Source: Rhizobium sp. Root1220 (GTDB taxonomy: Bacteria; Pseudomonadota; Alphaproteobacteria; Rhizobiales; Rhizobiaceae). Taken from it: a DNA stretch of 64,000 bases. The DNA lies in the NCBI RefSeq assembly GCF_001426265.1, contig NZ_LMDG01000002.1, positions 63,114-127,113 on the forward strand. Reading direction: 5' to 3'. This document shows, in pieces, positions 45,366 through 54,952 of the stretch. A program made the translations under genes and the position numbers. Position 1 is the stretch's first letter. Every line of letters starts with the position of its first letter. Under the pieces are notes generated by a model. That model was given only the letters and a program-made list of their open reading frames with translations. It did not search any database and was not told the origin of the DNA.

Positions 45366-46187
45366 TCAGTTTGTCTTCAATGCAATGGGTCGAACACTAA
45401 TGGTCTGAACAAAGCTTCCGAACTGCTCGCTGACGCTGTGCTGCCATTTCGAAACTTTTTCAGACTGACCGCCGTAGATCGATGGCCAGCCTGTCCCGGC
45501 AGGCAGGACATGCTGGCGAACCTTTACGTCGGCCTGTTTCAGGCGGTCCGCATAGCCAAGCGTTTCGTCGCGAAGTGGATCGTCTTCGGCGGTCAGAACC
45601 AATGCCGGCGCGACGCCAGAGATTCGCGAGCAGAGGCAGGGTGCAGCATATGGGTGGCAGCCGCCGCCGCTGAGATAATGGCTCCAACCCGCCGTCCACC
45701 GCTGCCGCATGCCGATACCGTCGGCCTTGCGAATGGATGCGGTCCCCATGAAAGGGTCCAGCAAGGGAGAAATCAGGATTTGACCATCAAGCGCTTCGGC
45801 ATAGTGGTCCCGCGCCTTCAGGGCAACGCCAGCTGCAATGTTGCCGCCCGCCTCCTCGCCGGCAACGAGAAGCAGCGAGTTCCGATCCCCGAGACCCGAC
45901 GCACGCTTGTTGGCAAGATAGGAAAAGATCGAGAAACCGACTTCGAGTGGCTTGGGGAAGACGTTGCCGAGCGGCGCATTGTAGTCGGGAACCACCACGA
46001 TGGCGCCCGCGCTCGCAATACTTTCGGCAACAAGACTATCCTTGACACCGGACTCCAGAAACGCGCCACCGTGAAAGAACAGTACGATAGGAGAACCCTT
46101 TCCGTATTCGGCGCCTTGATAGACGCGTGCGGAAACGGGGCCGATCGCCACCTTTTCCAGCAACATGTCTTTCACCTGCACCGTCAT
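45366..46187 (-). CDS. Alpha/beta hydrolase-fold protein, HSL-like, with apparent loss of catalytic Ser and His
   Basis: 273 residues. The oxyanion motif HGGAF (39-43) and VVPDYNAP identify the hormone-sensitive-lipase/carboxylesterase group, and DDPLRDE (catalytic-Asp position about 203) is kept. The nucleophile elbow normally GDSAGG reads GEEAGG (110-115), placing Glu at the Ser position, and the usual His-Gly-Phe near the end reads Thr-Gly-Trp (232-234). It is therefore likely a non-catalytic, ligand-binding relative, or uses a different chemistry. It is the first gene ahead of the RND adaptor (37 bp) and divergent from a LysR gene, so it may belong to the efflux operon. Confidence 0.85.
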   Translation of the reverse strand: MTVQVKDMLLEKVAIGPVSARVYQGAEYGKGSPIVLFFHGGAFLESGVKDSLVAESIASAGAIVVVPDYNAPLGNVFPKPLEVGFSIFSYLANKRASGLGDRNSLLLVAGEEAGGNIAAGVALKARDHYAEALDGQILISPLLDPFMGTASIRKADGIGMRQRWTAGWSHYLSGGGCHPYAAPCLCSRISGVAPALVLTAEDDPLRDETLGYADRLKQADVKVRQHVLPAGTGWPSIYGGQSEKVSKWQHSVSEQFGSFVQTISVRPIALKTN

Positions 46188-46262
46188 AGTTCCCGCTTTC
46201 GTTTCATCGGAGTAACGTATTGCCTACCGCTACGGCTTGCAATTTCTGAAAAAAAGATATTG

Positions 46263-46282
46263 TTATTCCACTCACGGAATAA
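46263..46282. promoter_or_regulatory. 20-bp palindrome in the LysR/efflux divergent promoter
   Basis: Perfect 7-bp arms TTATTCC (46263-46269) and GGAATAA (46276-46282) with a 6-bp spacer, containing a T-N11-A LysR-type core. It is 72-91 bp upstream of the LysR start and 76-95 bp upstream of the hydrolase-like gene. Confidence 0.68.
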
Positions 46283-46353
46283 GCGGCATCATCATGATTA
46301 CACTGTTCCAGATTTCGAACAATACCGCAGTGCAACCTGCTAGGTGATTTCCG

Positions 46354-47265
46354 ATGGATCAACTCTCGGCAATGCGCGCTTTCATCCGTGTCGTAGAGAC
46401 GGGCAATTTCACACGGGCCGCCGACACGCTCGCCATGCCCAAGGCGACGGTGACCAATCTCATTCAAGGGCTCGAAGCGCATCTGCATACCAAGCTTCTC
46501 AATCGGACGACGCGCCGCGTGATGGTGACCACCGACGGCGCACTCTATTATGAGCGAGCGGCGCAAATCGTATCCGAACTCGAGGAACTGGACGGCAGCC
46601 TGACGAACTCGCAAGGCCTGCCTAGCGGACGCCTGCGCGTTGAAATGGCGGGCGCCTTCGCGGACGAGATCGTCGTGCCGGCCCTCTGCGATTTCTACCA
46701 GAAATACCCGGACATTCGTATTGATCTCGGCGTCGGAGACCGCACGGTCGACTACCTTGCTGAGAACGTCGACTGCGCGCTCCGCGGCGGCACGCCCGCC
46801 GACCAGTCGCTGATTGCCAGACGTGTCTCAGAAGTCGACATGATCACCTGCGCATCGCCACTCTACATCGAAAAATACGGCAAGCCGGAACGACCGGAAG
46901 ATCTTGAAACCGATCATTACTCGGTCAACTACTTTCGCGCACAGACCAACCGGACGCTTCCGTTCGAGTTCCGCAGGGACAACGAACAATTGGAGATCAA
47001 TCCGCGATACCTGGTGTCCGTCAACGACAGTCGAACCTTCGTCAACGCAACGATGACCGGACTTGGCATCGCGCAACTGCCGCGCTTCATGATCCGCGAA
47101 GCCTTGGCAAAGGGCGATCTCGTGCAAGTGCTGCCCGAATGGACCCGCGAGCCGCTTGCGCTCTATATCGTCTATCCGCCGAACCGCCACCTCAGCAACA
47201 AGGTGCGTGTCTTCGTGGATTGGCTAGTGAAACTGCTCGTGGATTCAAAGCTTAACGAAGTTTGA
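46354..47265 (+). CDS. LysR-family transcriptional regulator of the adjacent RND operon (predicted)
   Basis: 303 residues. The N-terminal winged helix (MDQLSAMRAFIRVVETGNFT, AADTLAMPKATVTNLIQGLE) is followed by a periplasmic-binding-like effector domain (about 90-295; GRLRVEMAGAFADEIVVPAL, DCALRGGTPADQSLIARRVS). It belongs to the CrgA/PA-type subgroup. Divergent transcription from the hydrolase-adaptor-pump genes, with a palindrome between, makes it the likely local regulator. Confidence 0.92.
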   Translation: MDQLSAMRAFIRVVETGNFTRAADTLAMPKATVTNLIQGLEAHLHTKLLNRTTRRVMVTTDGALYYERAAQIVSELEELDGSLTNSQGLPSGRLRVEMAGAFADEIVVPALCDFYQKYPDIRIDLGVGDRTVDYLAENVDCALRGGTPADQSLIARRVSEVDMITCASPLYIEKYGKPERPEDLETDHYSVNYFRAQTNRTLPFEFRRDNEQLEINPRYLVSVNDSRTFVNATMTGLGIAQLPRFMIREALAKGDLVQVLPEWTREPLALYIVYPPNRHLSNKVRVFVDWLVKLLVDSKLNEV

Positions 47266-47272
47266 AAACAAA

Positions 47273-47307
47273 TGCGGCCCGGAAGGGAGTTCCTTCGACG
47301 GGCCGCA
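47273..47307 (+). terminator. Stem-loop after the LysR gene
   Basis: Outer arms TGCGGCCCG (47273-47281) / CGGGCCGCA (47299-47307) are perfect, and an inner GAAGG/CCTTC pair (47282-47286 / 47292-47296) continues the stem. It is followed by a weak ATT tract. It starts 8 nt after the LysR stop. Confidence 0.72.
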
Positions 47308-47510
47308 ATTGTCTGCTATCAAATTTCCTTCAGACCCATCCACACCACCAGGGAAATGGCCCAGCCGGTATCTGAGAACCTGGCGCCCGGAGTTGGAGGT
47401 CCTCCCGTCGCCCTTACCCAATCAATATAGGCTCTGAATCTGCCTTTTGTAAGTGCTGATTCGCGAATGGCAGCTTTTTGCGGATGAACCGATGCGCTGA
47501 GACGACAAGA

Positions 47511-48413
47511 TCAGACCTCGGAGGTCGGCTTCAGCAGATCCTCCAAACCGATCCGGCGAAACATTTCGGCACGCACACGGTCTGCCACGCCGTTGACGAT
47601 TTGCGCGCCATCCTCTGAAGGATCGACGTGGACACGGAAAGGCCGCTTGCCAAAGGTCATGTTGACGACATCGACAATCGCAACGGCCACCGCGCCAGCA
47701 TCCGCATCGGCCGGCTCGAGAGCCGCCAGCCCCTGAAGCGCCTGTTCCGGCACGCCTTTGTAGGGGCCTTCGTTGTACTCGACCGCACGGGCCATATCGG
47801 CTGGCGAACCGGAATGGGCAAAGTGGTTAGTACCCTTGGTGAAGGCGCCGGGAACGATAATCGACGTCTCGATGCCCCACCTGGACAACTCGGCGGCATA
47901 GGAGACGGCAAGCGAATCCATGGCAGCCTTGGCGGCGAAATAGGGCGAGAGATACGGAGGTGTACCACCGCGCGTGCTGGAGGACGACACCCAGACAACC
48001 AACCCCTTGCCCTGCTTGCGCAGGTAGGGAAGCGCGGCGCGGTTCACACGCTGGGTGGAAAGCACGTTGGTGTCGAAGAGTTCGGCGAACTGTTCCGGCG
48101 TAAAGGCTTCAGCCGGCCCAAACGACATATGGCCGGCATTGTGGATGATCACGTCGAGACGACCGGCTTCGGCAAGGATTCGGGCGATACCCGCCTCGAC
48201 CGAGGCGTCTGAGGCGACATCCAGTTCGACCGAGTGCAGATCGACGCCGTTCTCTTGAGCGAAGGCTGCTGCATCGGCAACGGCTTTGGCATTGCGGCCT
48301 TCGGTGGCCCTCATGCCAGCATAGACGATATGACCCGCCCTGGCGAGAGCGCGGGCGGTGAGAGCGCCGAAGCCGCTGGATGCACCGGTGACGACGATAG
48401 TTTGCTTGCTCAT
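47511..48413 (-). CDS. Short-chain dehydrogenase/reductase
   Basis: 300 residues from ATG 48413. The cofactor loop is VTGASSGFGALTARALARAG (TGxxxGxG), NAG is at IIHNAGHMSFG, and the catalytic Ser (VSSSSTRGG) and Tyr-x-x-x-Lys (SPYFAAKAAMD) are present. Classical SDR with a longer C-terminus. Substrate unknown. It is 73 bp downstream of another SDR gene on the same strand; both are divergent from a LysR gene that probably controls them. Confidence 0.9.
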   Translation of the reverse strand: MSKQTIVVTGASSGFGALTARALARAGHIVYAGMRATEGRNAKAVADAAAFAQENGVDLHSVELDVASDASVEAGIARILAEAGRLDVIIHNAGHMSFGPAEAFTPEQFAELFDTNVLSTQRVNRAALPYLRKQGKGLVVWVSSSSTRGGTPPYLSPYFAAKAAMDSLAVSYAAELSRWGIETSIIVPGAFTKGTNHFAHSGSPADMARAVEYNEGPYKGVPEQALQGLAALEPADADAGAVAVAIVDVVNMTFGKRPFRVHVDPSEDGAQIVNGVADRVRAEMFRRIGLEDLLKPTSEV

Positions 48414-48486
48414 TGTCCCAGTCCTTCTGCGAGATTTCTCGGGTTCCGCCGGCCCCGGTGCCGGCAGCGGGAACATATTCCGGAGA

Positions 48487-49227
48487 TCAGACTATGCCGC
48501 CGTTGGCGCGCAGCACCTGACCGTTGATCCAGGAGCCGTCAGGGCCGGCCAGGAAGGAAACCGACGCGGCGACATCCCCCGGAGTGCCGAGGCGTTCGAG
48601 CGGGTTCATCTTTGCCATGCGGGCAACGACCTCGTCCGACTTGCCGGTCAGGAAAAGGTCGGTGGCCGTTGGGCCTGGTGCGACTGCGTTGACGGTGATG
48701 TTTCGCCCGCGCATTTCCTTCGACATGATCGCCGTCAGCGTCTCGACGGCAGCCTTGGTGGCGGCGTAGACCCCGTAGGTTTCGAGCTTGAGTCCGACCA
48801 CCGAGGTTGAGAAGTTGATGATCCGGCCACCGTCCCGCAGACGTTTGCCGGCTTCGCGCAGCGTATTGAAGGTGCCCTTCAGATTCACGCTGATCTGGCG
48901 GTCGAAATTGGCGTCATCGGCATCGGCGATTGATGACAGCATCATGATACCGGCATTGTTGACCAGCACATCGATGCCGCCAAAGGCAGCCTCGGCGGCA
49001 TCGAACATCCGGCGAACAGCTTCGGTATCGCTGACATCGGCCTTTGCAGTCAGCGCCCTGCCGCCGCCTTGCTCGATCTTCCCCGCCAGTTCTTCGGCCG
49101 GTGCCGCGTTTCCGGAATAGTTGACGACGACGGTAAAGCCGTCCTTGGCAAGACGCTCGGCGATGGCAGCGCCGATGCCTCTGGACGCGCCGGTGACCAG
49201 TGCGACTTTGCCCGCGTTGGTAGCCAT
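48487..49227 (-). CDS. Short-chain dehydrogenase/reductase (FabG-like)
   Basis: 246 residues, start ATG at 49227 with AAGGAGAAAG upstream. TGASRGIGAAIAERLAKDG, VLVNNAGIMM, Ser in INFSTSVVG, Tyr-x-x-x-Lys in YAATKAAVETL, and NAVAPGPTATDLFL are all canonical. The 3-oxoacyl-ACP-reductase-like SDRs act on many carbonyls; here a role in aldehyde/ketone or quinone metabolism is only guessed from the efflux neighbourhood. First gene of a likely two-SDR operon. Confidence 0.92.
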   Translation of the reverse strand: MATNAGKVALVTGASRGIGAAIAERLAKDGFTVVVNYSGNAAPAEELAGKIEQGGGRALTAKADVSDTEAVRRMFDAAEAAFGGIDVLVNNAGIMMLSSIADADDANFDRQISVNLKGTFNTLREAGKRLRDGGRIINFSTSVVGLKLETYGVYAATKAAVETLTAIMSKEMRGRNITVNAVAPGPTATDLFLTGKSDEVVARMAKMNPLERLGTPGDVAASVSFLAGPDGSWINGQVLRANGGIV

Positions 49228-49298
49228 TGTCTTTCTCCTTTGATCTTTTGCGCCGGAGCGCGTTTTCAATGTCGAGAAGATGCTCCCTTTACTCACGC

Positions 49299-49317
49299 GG
49301 ATAATCATCCATGATCC
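49299..49317. promoter_or_regulatory. Candidate LysR operator upstream of the SDR operon
   Basis: GGAT-N11-ATCC at 49299-49317 holds a T-N11-A core with dyad symmetry in the 124-bp divergent region. It is shorter and weaker than the palindrome at 46263. Confidence 0.35.
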
Positions 49318-49351
49318 GGCATCACAATCCGGGAATCGCGAACAAACAAAA

Positions 49352-50607
<1,256 letters not shown>

Positions 50608-50640
50608 AGGCTGCAGTTCCCAGCCAAACTTCGAGAATCC

Positions 50641-51231
50641 ATGACACATTCGCCGAGTGCGATCGGGACCATCCCGCTAATTGGCCGGGAGCTGGCTGAT
50701 TTCTTTCGGCGCGATGCCGTCGCTATCGCACGCGATCTGCTCGGGTGCCATTTTTCGGTTGGCGATATTGGTGGACGCATTGCCGAGACCGAAGCCTATT
50801 TCCCCGATGACGAGGCTTCGCACGCCTTTCGTGGGCCTACGCCGCGCAACGGTGCGATGTTCGGCCCACCCGGCAACGTCTATATCTACCGCATCTACGG
50901 CTTGCATTGGTGTGTCAACTTCGTGTGCACTCCGGGCTCGGCCGTACTGATCCGGGCGATCGAACCGGAAACCGGGATTGGCGCGATGATCGAGCGCCGC
51001 GGCACCGATAGCCTGAAGCAGCTCTGCAGTGGTCCCGGCAAGCTGTGCCAGGCGCTCGGCATCGACATTTCCCTGAACGACCGCCTGCTGGACCGGCAAC
51101 CGTTTTCGATCGCGCCGACCACACCCGCCGAAATCGTCTCAGGCAAGCGCATTGGCATAACGAAAAATGCCGATGCCCCCTGGCGCTTCGGCATTCTGGG
51201 GTCTCGATATCTCAGCAAGCCGTTTCGCTGA
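50641..51231 (+). CDS. 3-methyladenine DNA glycosylase, AAG/MPG family
   Basis: 196 residues. It excises alkylated and deaminated purines. Family signatures are [16 protein letters not shown] ARDLLGCHF, the catalytic [20 protein letters not shown] (Glu activating water in ETEAY), [27 protein letters not shown], and [14 protein letters not shown]. Full length for bacterial members. Its stop abuts the stop of the convergent EmrB-type gene with no gap. Confidence 0.93.
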   Translation: MTHSPSAIGTIPLIGRELADFFRRDAVAIARDLLGCHFSVGDIGGRIAETEAYFPDDEASHAFRGPTPRNGAMFGPPGNVYIYRIYGLHWCVNFVCTPGSAVLIRAIEPETGIGAMIERRGTDSLKQLCSGPGKLCQALGIDISLNDRLLDRQPFSIAPTTPAEIVSGKRIGITKNADAPWRFGILGSRYLSKPFR

Positions 51232-52776
51232 TCATTCCATCACGGCGCTGTGGTCGATCGCCGGCGCGACTTTCGGTCTGCGCAAGAGCAGTGCCAGCGG
51301 AATGACCGCAAGCGACATGATCATCAGCAGCTTGAAGTCATCGATATAGGCAATGATGGTCGACTGCAGCGTGATCACTTCGTTCAACGCCGCCCGTCCG
51401 GCGGCCGTCAGGGGGCTCAGCCCCTGTGCGGCTGCCGTCTCGAACGCGCGGTTGAATGGCGTGACATAGGCGGAAATCGTCTCATGGTTGACCTGCGCGT
51501 TTTCGACCAGCAGGGCAGAAACAATCGAGATACCCACGCTCGAACCAATGTTTCGCGACAGGTTGTAAAGACCCGTCCCATCGCCGCGCATGTGGGCAGG
51601 CAACGTCGAGAAGGCAATCGTCGTCAGCGGCACGAACAGGAACCCGAGCCCCGCGCCCTGGACGAAACCAACGGAAATGATCGTCCATTGCGACACATCG
51701 GGCGTCCAGCCGGTCATGTCGTACATTGCCCATGCTGTCAGCCCGAGGCCAAGAACAAGGAGAAGGCGCGTGTCCACCTTGCCGATCAGCTTGCCGACGA
51801 TGAACATGCAAAGCATGGTCCCCAACCCGCGCGGCCCCATGACGATACCGGCAGTGATGACGGGATAGCCCATCAGCGTCTGCAGATAGGGCGTCATTAG
51901 TGCCAACGATGCGAGATAGGTGATCCCGATCACAAAGATAAAGATCATGCTGACGGAGAAATTTCGGTCGAGGAACAGCTTCGGGTTCACGAAAGACTTC
52001 TCGGCAGTCAGCGTATGCACGATCAGCAGGTAGAAGGCAGAGGCGCAGACTACCGCCTCGACCATGATCTCGCCGGACCCGAACCAGTTGAGCTGCTCGC
52101 CACGATCGAGGAACAGCTGCAGCGAGGCGATCCCAAGGCTCATCAGCCCGAAGCCGAACCAGTCGAGTTTCGCCAGCGCATCAAGCTTCGTCTCGGTGAC
52201 GTAGATCACGATCCCGGCGAAGGCCAGCGCGCCGATCGGCACGTTGATGTAGAAAACCCAGCGCCAGCTGATGTTGTCGGTCAGCCAGCCGCCGATCACC
52301 GGACCGAGGACCGGGCCGACCATGACCGAAACGCCGAACAAGGCCATCGCCGAGCCGCGCTCCTCGACACTATAGATGTCGAGAAGGATGCCCTGCGAGA
52401 GGGGAACGAGTGCCGCGCCGAACAACCCCTGGAGCAGGCGGAAAGCGACGATCTGGTTGAGCGATTGCGCGAGGCCGCACAGCACCGACGCGACGACGAA
52501 ACCGATGATCGCTGTGAGCAGAACTCTTTTGCGGCCGAATTTGGCAGCCAGGAAGCCTGACGGCGGGGTCATGATGGCGGCAGCGACGATATAGGACGTC
52601 AGAACCCAGTTGATCTGGTCGGCACTTGCCGAAACGCTGCCCTGGATATAGGGCAACGCAACGTTGGCGATTGTCGTGTCCAGCGCCTGCATGATGACGG
52701 CAAGGATGACGCAAGCCGTGATCGCACCGCGATTGGCAACAACCGGGGTGACTGGGGAGGAAGCAGCGTTACTCAT
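51232..52776 (-). CDS. emrB: MFS drug exporter, DHA2 family (EmrB/QacA type)
   Basis: 514 residues from ATG 52776, with about 14 transmembrane segments. Motif D1/A region QALDTTIANVALPYIQGSVS, GFLAAKFGRKRVLL (motif A), RLLQGLFGAALVPLSQGILL (motif B), and GVSVMVGPVLGPVIGGWL (motif C, antiporter) are clear. It exports drugs by H+ antiport through the adaptor EmrA. Overlaps emrA by 8 bp. The frame extends to 52851 inside emrA. Confidence 0.94.
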   Translation of the reverse strand: MSNAASSPVTPVVANRGAITACVILAVIMQALDTTIANVALPYIQGSVSASADQINWVLTSYIVAAAIMTPPSGFLAAKFGRKRVLLTAIIGFVVASVLCGLAQSLNQIVAFRLLQGLFGAALVPLSQGILLDIYSVEERGSAMALFGVSVMVGPVLGPVIGGWLTDNISWRWVFYINVPIGALAFAGIVIYVTETKLDALAKLDWFGFGLMSLGIASLQLFLDRGEQLNWFGSGEIMVEAVVCASAFYLLIVHTLTAEKSFVNPKLFLDRNFSVSMIFIFVIGITYLASLALMTPYLQTLMGYPVITAGIVMGPRGLGTMLCMFIVGKLIGKVDTRLLLVLGLGLTAWAMYDMTGWTPDVSQWTIISVGFVQGAGLGFLFVPLTTIAFSTLPAHMRGDGTGLYNLSRNIGSSVGISIVSALLVENAQVNHETISAYVTPFNRAFETAAAQGLSPLTAAGRAALNEVITLQSTIIAYIDDFKLLMIMSLAVIPLALLLRRPKVAPAIDHSAVME

Positions 52777-53995
52777 GATCCTTGCCGCCGGAGCGGCCCA
52801 AAAGCTTGGAAACAAAATCCGGAAGGCCGCGGGCGTGATCCGTATCGACATCGACCACGGTGCTCATCCCGACGCGAAGTGGCGGCTTGCCGGCGGTATC
52901 ATCGATGCTGACACGCATCGGGATTCGCTGCACGACCTTCACCCAGTTACCGGTGGTGTTCTGCGCCGGCAGAAGCGAGAAGCTGGAGCCGGAAGCAGGG
53001 CTGATGCTCTCGACCTTGCCTTTCCAAGCGACGCCCGGATAGCTGTCGACATAAATGGTGACGGGCTGACCCGGCTTCACATAGGTCAGCTCGGTTTCCT
53101 TCGGGCTCGCTGCGATCCAGAGCTTATCGCTTGATACGAGCGAGAACGCCTGCGTCGAAGCCTGCAGATAGGATCCCGGCTGGAGCGAGTTCACATTGGT
53201 CGCGATGCCATCGAAGGGTGCCTTGACGACGCTGTGGTCGAGCTCGCGCTGGGCATCGTCGACCTTGGCCTTGGCCTCGAGATAGAGCGGGTTTTGCTCG
53301 ACTGGCTGATCGGCATCGCCGCCGAGCTGTGCCAGCGTAGCCGCGGCTTCCGCCTTGGCGACGGCAACCTTCTGGTGACCGGCATCAAGATTGTGCTTGG
53401 CCATATCGAGAGCGACGCGTGTGGCCGCCGAACTGTTCATCAGGCTCTGCTGACGGTCGAATTCGGTCTGGAAATACGGGATATCCGCCTCGGTCTGGGT
53501 GATCTCGGCAAGCGACTGCTGATAGCTGGCCTTGAGATTGAGGATCTGGTTGCGGACGGCGCCAAGCTGCGCCTCGGCACCGTCGAGAGCAATTCTGAAG
53601 GCATCCTGACGTAGGCTGAAGAGCACCTGCCCTTTCTTGACGGCCTCGTTCTCGTGAACGTTGATCTGATCCACGATACCGGAAACGTCCGTCGTCAAGC
53701 CCACCATGTCGGCCTGAATATAGGCGTTGTCCGTCGACATGACCTGACCGCCATTCACGTAGTAATAGCCGCCGACGACGAGCGCGACTGGCAGCAACGC
53801 GAAAAGTACCGGACGTGTGAAGCTGCGCCGGCGGCCGACCTTCGTGCCGCCGGGCGCAGCCACCGCAGTGGCGGGCGCTGAATTGGATGAAGGCGCCTCT
53901 GCCACCGGTCCCTCGCGTACAGGAACGTCATTGTCTTCAACTGGATTCTTGGCATTTGCGTCGGCAACGACGCGCAAGGGGGATTTGTCAGCCAT
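52769..53995 (-). CDS. emrA: EmrA-type membrane fusion protein (HlyD family)
   Basis: 408 residues: an unstructured cytoplasmic N-terminus of ~55 residues, a membrane anchor (RPVLFALLPVALVVGGYYYV), then STDNAYIQADMVGLTTDVSG (the lipoyl entry typical of EmrA), a coiled-coil hairpin (AEAQLGAVRNQILNLKASYQ), APFDGIATNVNSLQPGSYLQ and a C-terminal beta-barrel. It is second in a marR-emrA-emrB operon with 8-bp overlaps on both sides. Confidence 0.94.
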   Translation of the reverse strand: MADKSPLRVVADANAKNPVEDNDVPVREGPVAEAPSSNSAPATAVAAPGGTKVGRRRSFTRPVLFALLPVALVVGGYYYVNGGQVMSTDNAYIQADMVGLTTDVSGIVDQINVHENEAVKKGQVLFSLRQDAFRIALDGAEAQLGAVRNQILNLKASYQQSLAEITQTEADIPYFQTEFDRQQSLMNSSAATRVALDMAKHNLDAGHQKVAVAKAEAAATLAQLGGDADQPVEQNPLYLEAKAKVDDAQRELDHSVVKAPFDGIATNVNSLQPGSYLQASTQAFSLVSSDKLWIAASPKETELTYVKPGQPVTIYVDSYPGVAWKGKVESISPASGSSFSLLPAQNTTGNWVKVVQRIPMRVSIDDTAGKPPLRVGMSTVVDVDTDHARGLPDFVSKLLGRSGGKDHE

Positions 53996-54452
53996 GTTTG
54001 GTCTCGTTCTCGGCCAGAGGTGTCCTGCAGGCCTGCACTAGGTTGGTCTTCACGTGGGATAGGACTTGGAACAATTGCTCACGCTCTTCAGCGGAAACGC
54101 CGTTCAGAGCCTCGCCTCGGGTCACGTCGCCGAGGTCCCGCATCTCCGCAAGAAGCGGATGCGCTTCCTCACGCAAGTAAAGCAGCCAGATCCGGCGGTC
54201 AGTCGGATCCTGGCGGCGCTCGATAAGCCCACGGTCGGCAAGCTTGTCGAGAATGCGGACAAGTGTGATCGGCTCGATTTCCAGAATATCGGCAAGCCCG
54301 GCCTGGTGGATGCCCTCGTTGTTCGAGAGATTGGACAGCGTCTGCCATTGCGAGCGCGTCAACCCCAGAAACCTGGCACGCTGATCGAACCGCTTGCGTA
54401 GCAGGCGTGAGACATCATGCAGAAGGAAGCCCAAGGTCGGATTGCTACTCAT
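53988..54452 (-). CDS. MarR-family repressor of the emrAB operon
   Basis: 154 residues from the ATG at 54452 (MSSNPTLGFLLHDVSRLLRK); an ATG at 54461 is an alternative. Winged helix with recognition helix EPITLVRILDKLADRGLIER and wing DPTDRR (82-87). The sequence is SlyA/MarR-like. As first gene of the operon it is probably an autorepressor relieved by pump substrates. A near-perfect 14-bp palindrome lies 36-49 bp upstream. Confidence 0.92.
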   Translation of the reverse strand: MSSNPTLGFLLHDVSRLLRKRFDQRARFLGLTRSQWQTLSNLSNNEGIHQAGLADILEIEPITLVRILDKLADRGLIERRQDPTDRRIWLLYLREEAHPLLAEMRDLGDVTRGEALNGVSAEEREQLFQVLSHVKTNLVQACRTPLAENETKHG

Positions 54453-54952
54453 AGAAACCATGCCGATAATCGATAGCGCACTTATAATATGTCTAGATAT
54501 AGTGAGCGTGTGCGACGCACAAGAGCCCCACCCCGAGATTCCGCAAGTGCGGCGAAAATGCCGCAGCCCACCAATGGACAGGCGTTGCGCACCGAGCAGC
54601 GCGTCCCCCCAATGGGGTTGCACTGGCAGCAGGCGCCCGTAAAACGTCCGGAAATCCGGCACCCGACGTTGCTCCTACAGATTTCAGCTGCGGATGCAGT
54701 TTCAACCCACCGTCATTTGCAATTGCGCTCGACAGCCGTTTATAGTCAAAATCCAGAGGCTTACGGAGAGGGACTGATCTTCGGCCGAACTCTCGAATGC
54801 AAGCCGTGGGCCTGGCGAACAGCTAGGACCACGAAGCAGATTACAGCATAGGCGAATGAGAGCACCGGCGATCATTCGAGGACATCCAGACATGAATTGC
54901 ATCCTTTCAGCATAACGGCGGCAATTCTCGGCCGCCCGAATTGAGGACCGCC
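54453..54952. promoter_or_regulatory. Intergenic region marR operon / second RND operon
   Basis: 500 bp with no supported gene. The left end has the MarR operator candidate. The rest, 54510-54952, includes the promoter of the rightward RND operon, but I cannot assign it. Frames here (such as 54489-54851) lack protein-like features. Confidence 0.5.
54488..54501. promoter_or_regulatory. Candidate MarR operator
   Basis: TAT-G-TCTAGA-T-ATA at 54488-54501 is a 14-bp palindrome with a single mismatched pair, in a locally AT-rich tract that looks like the leftward promoter's -10 region. MarR/SlyA proteins often bind such AT-rich dyads over their own promoters. Confidence 0.45.
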
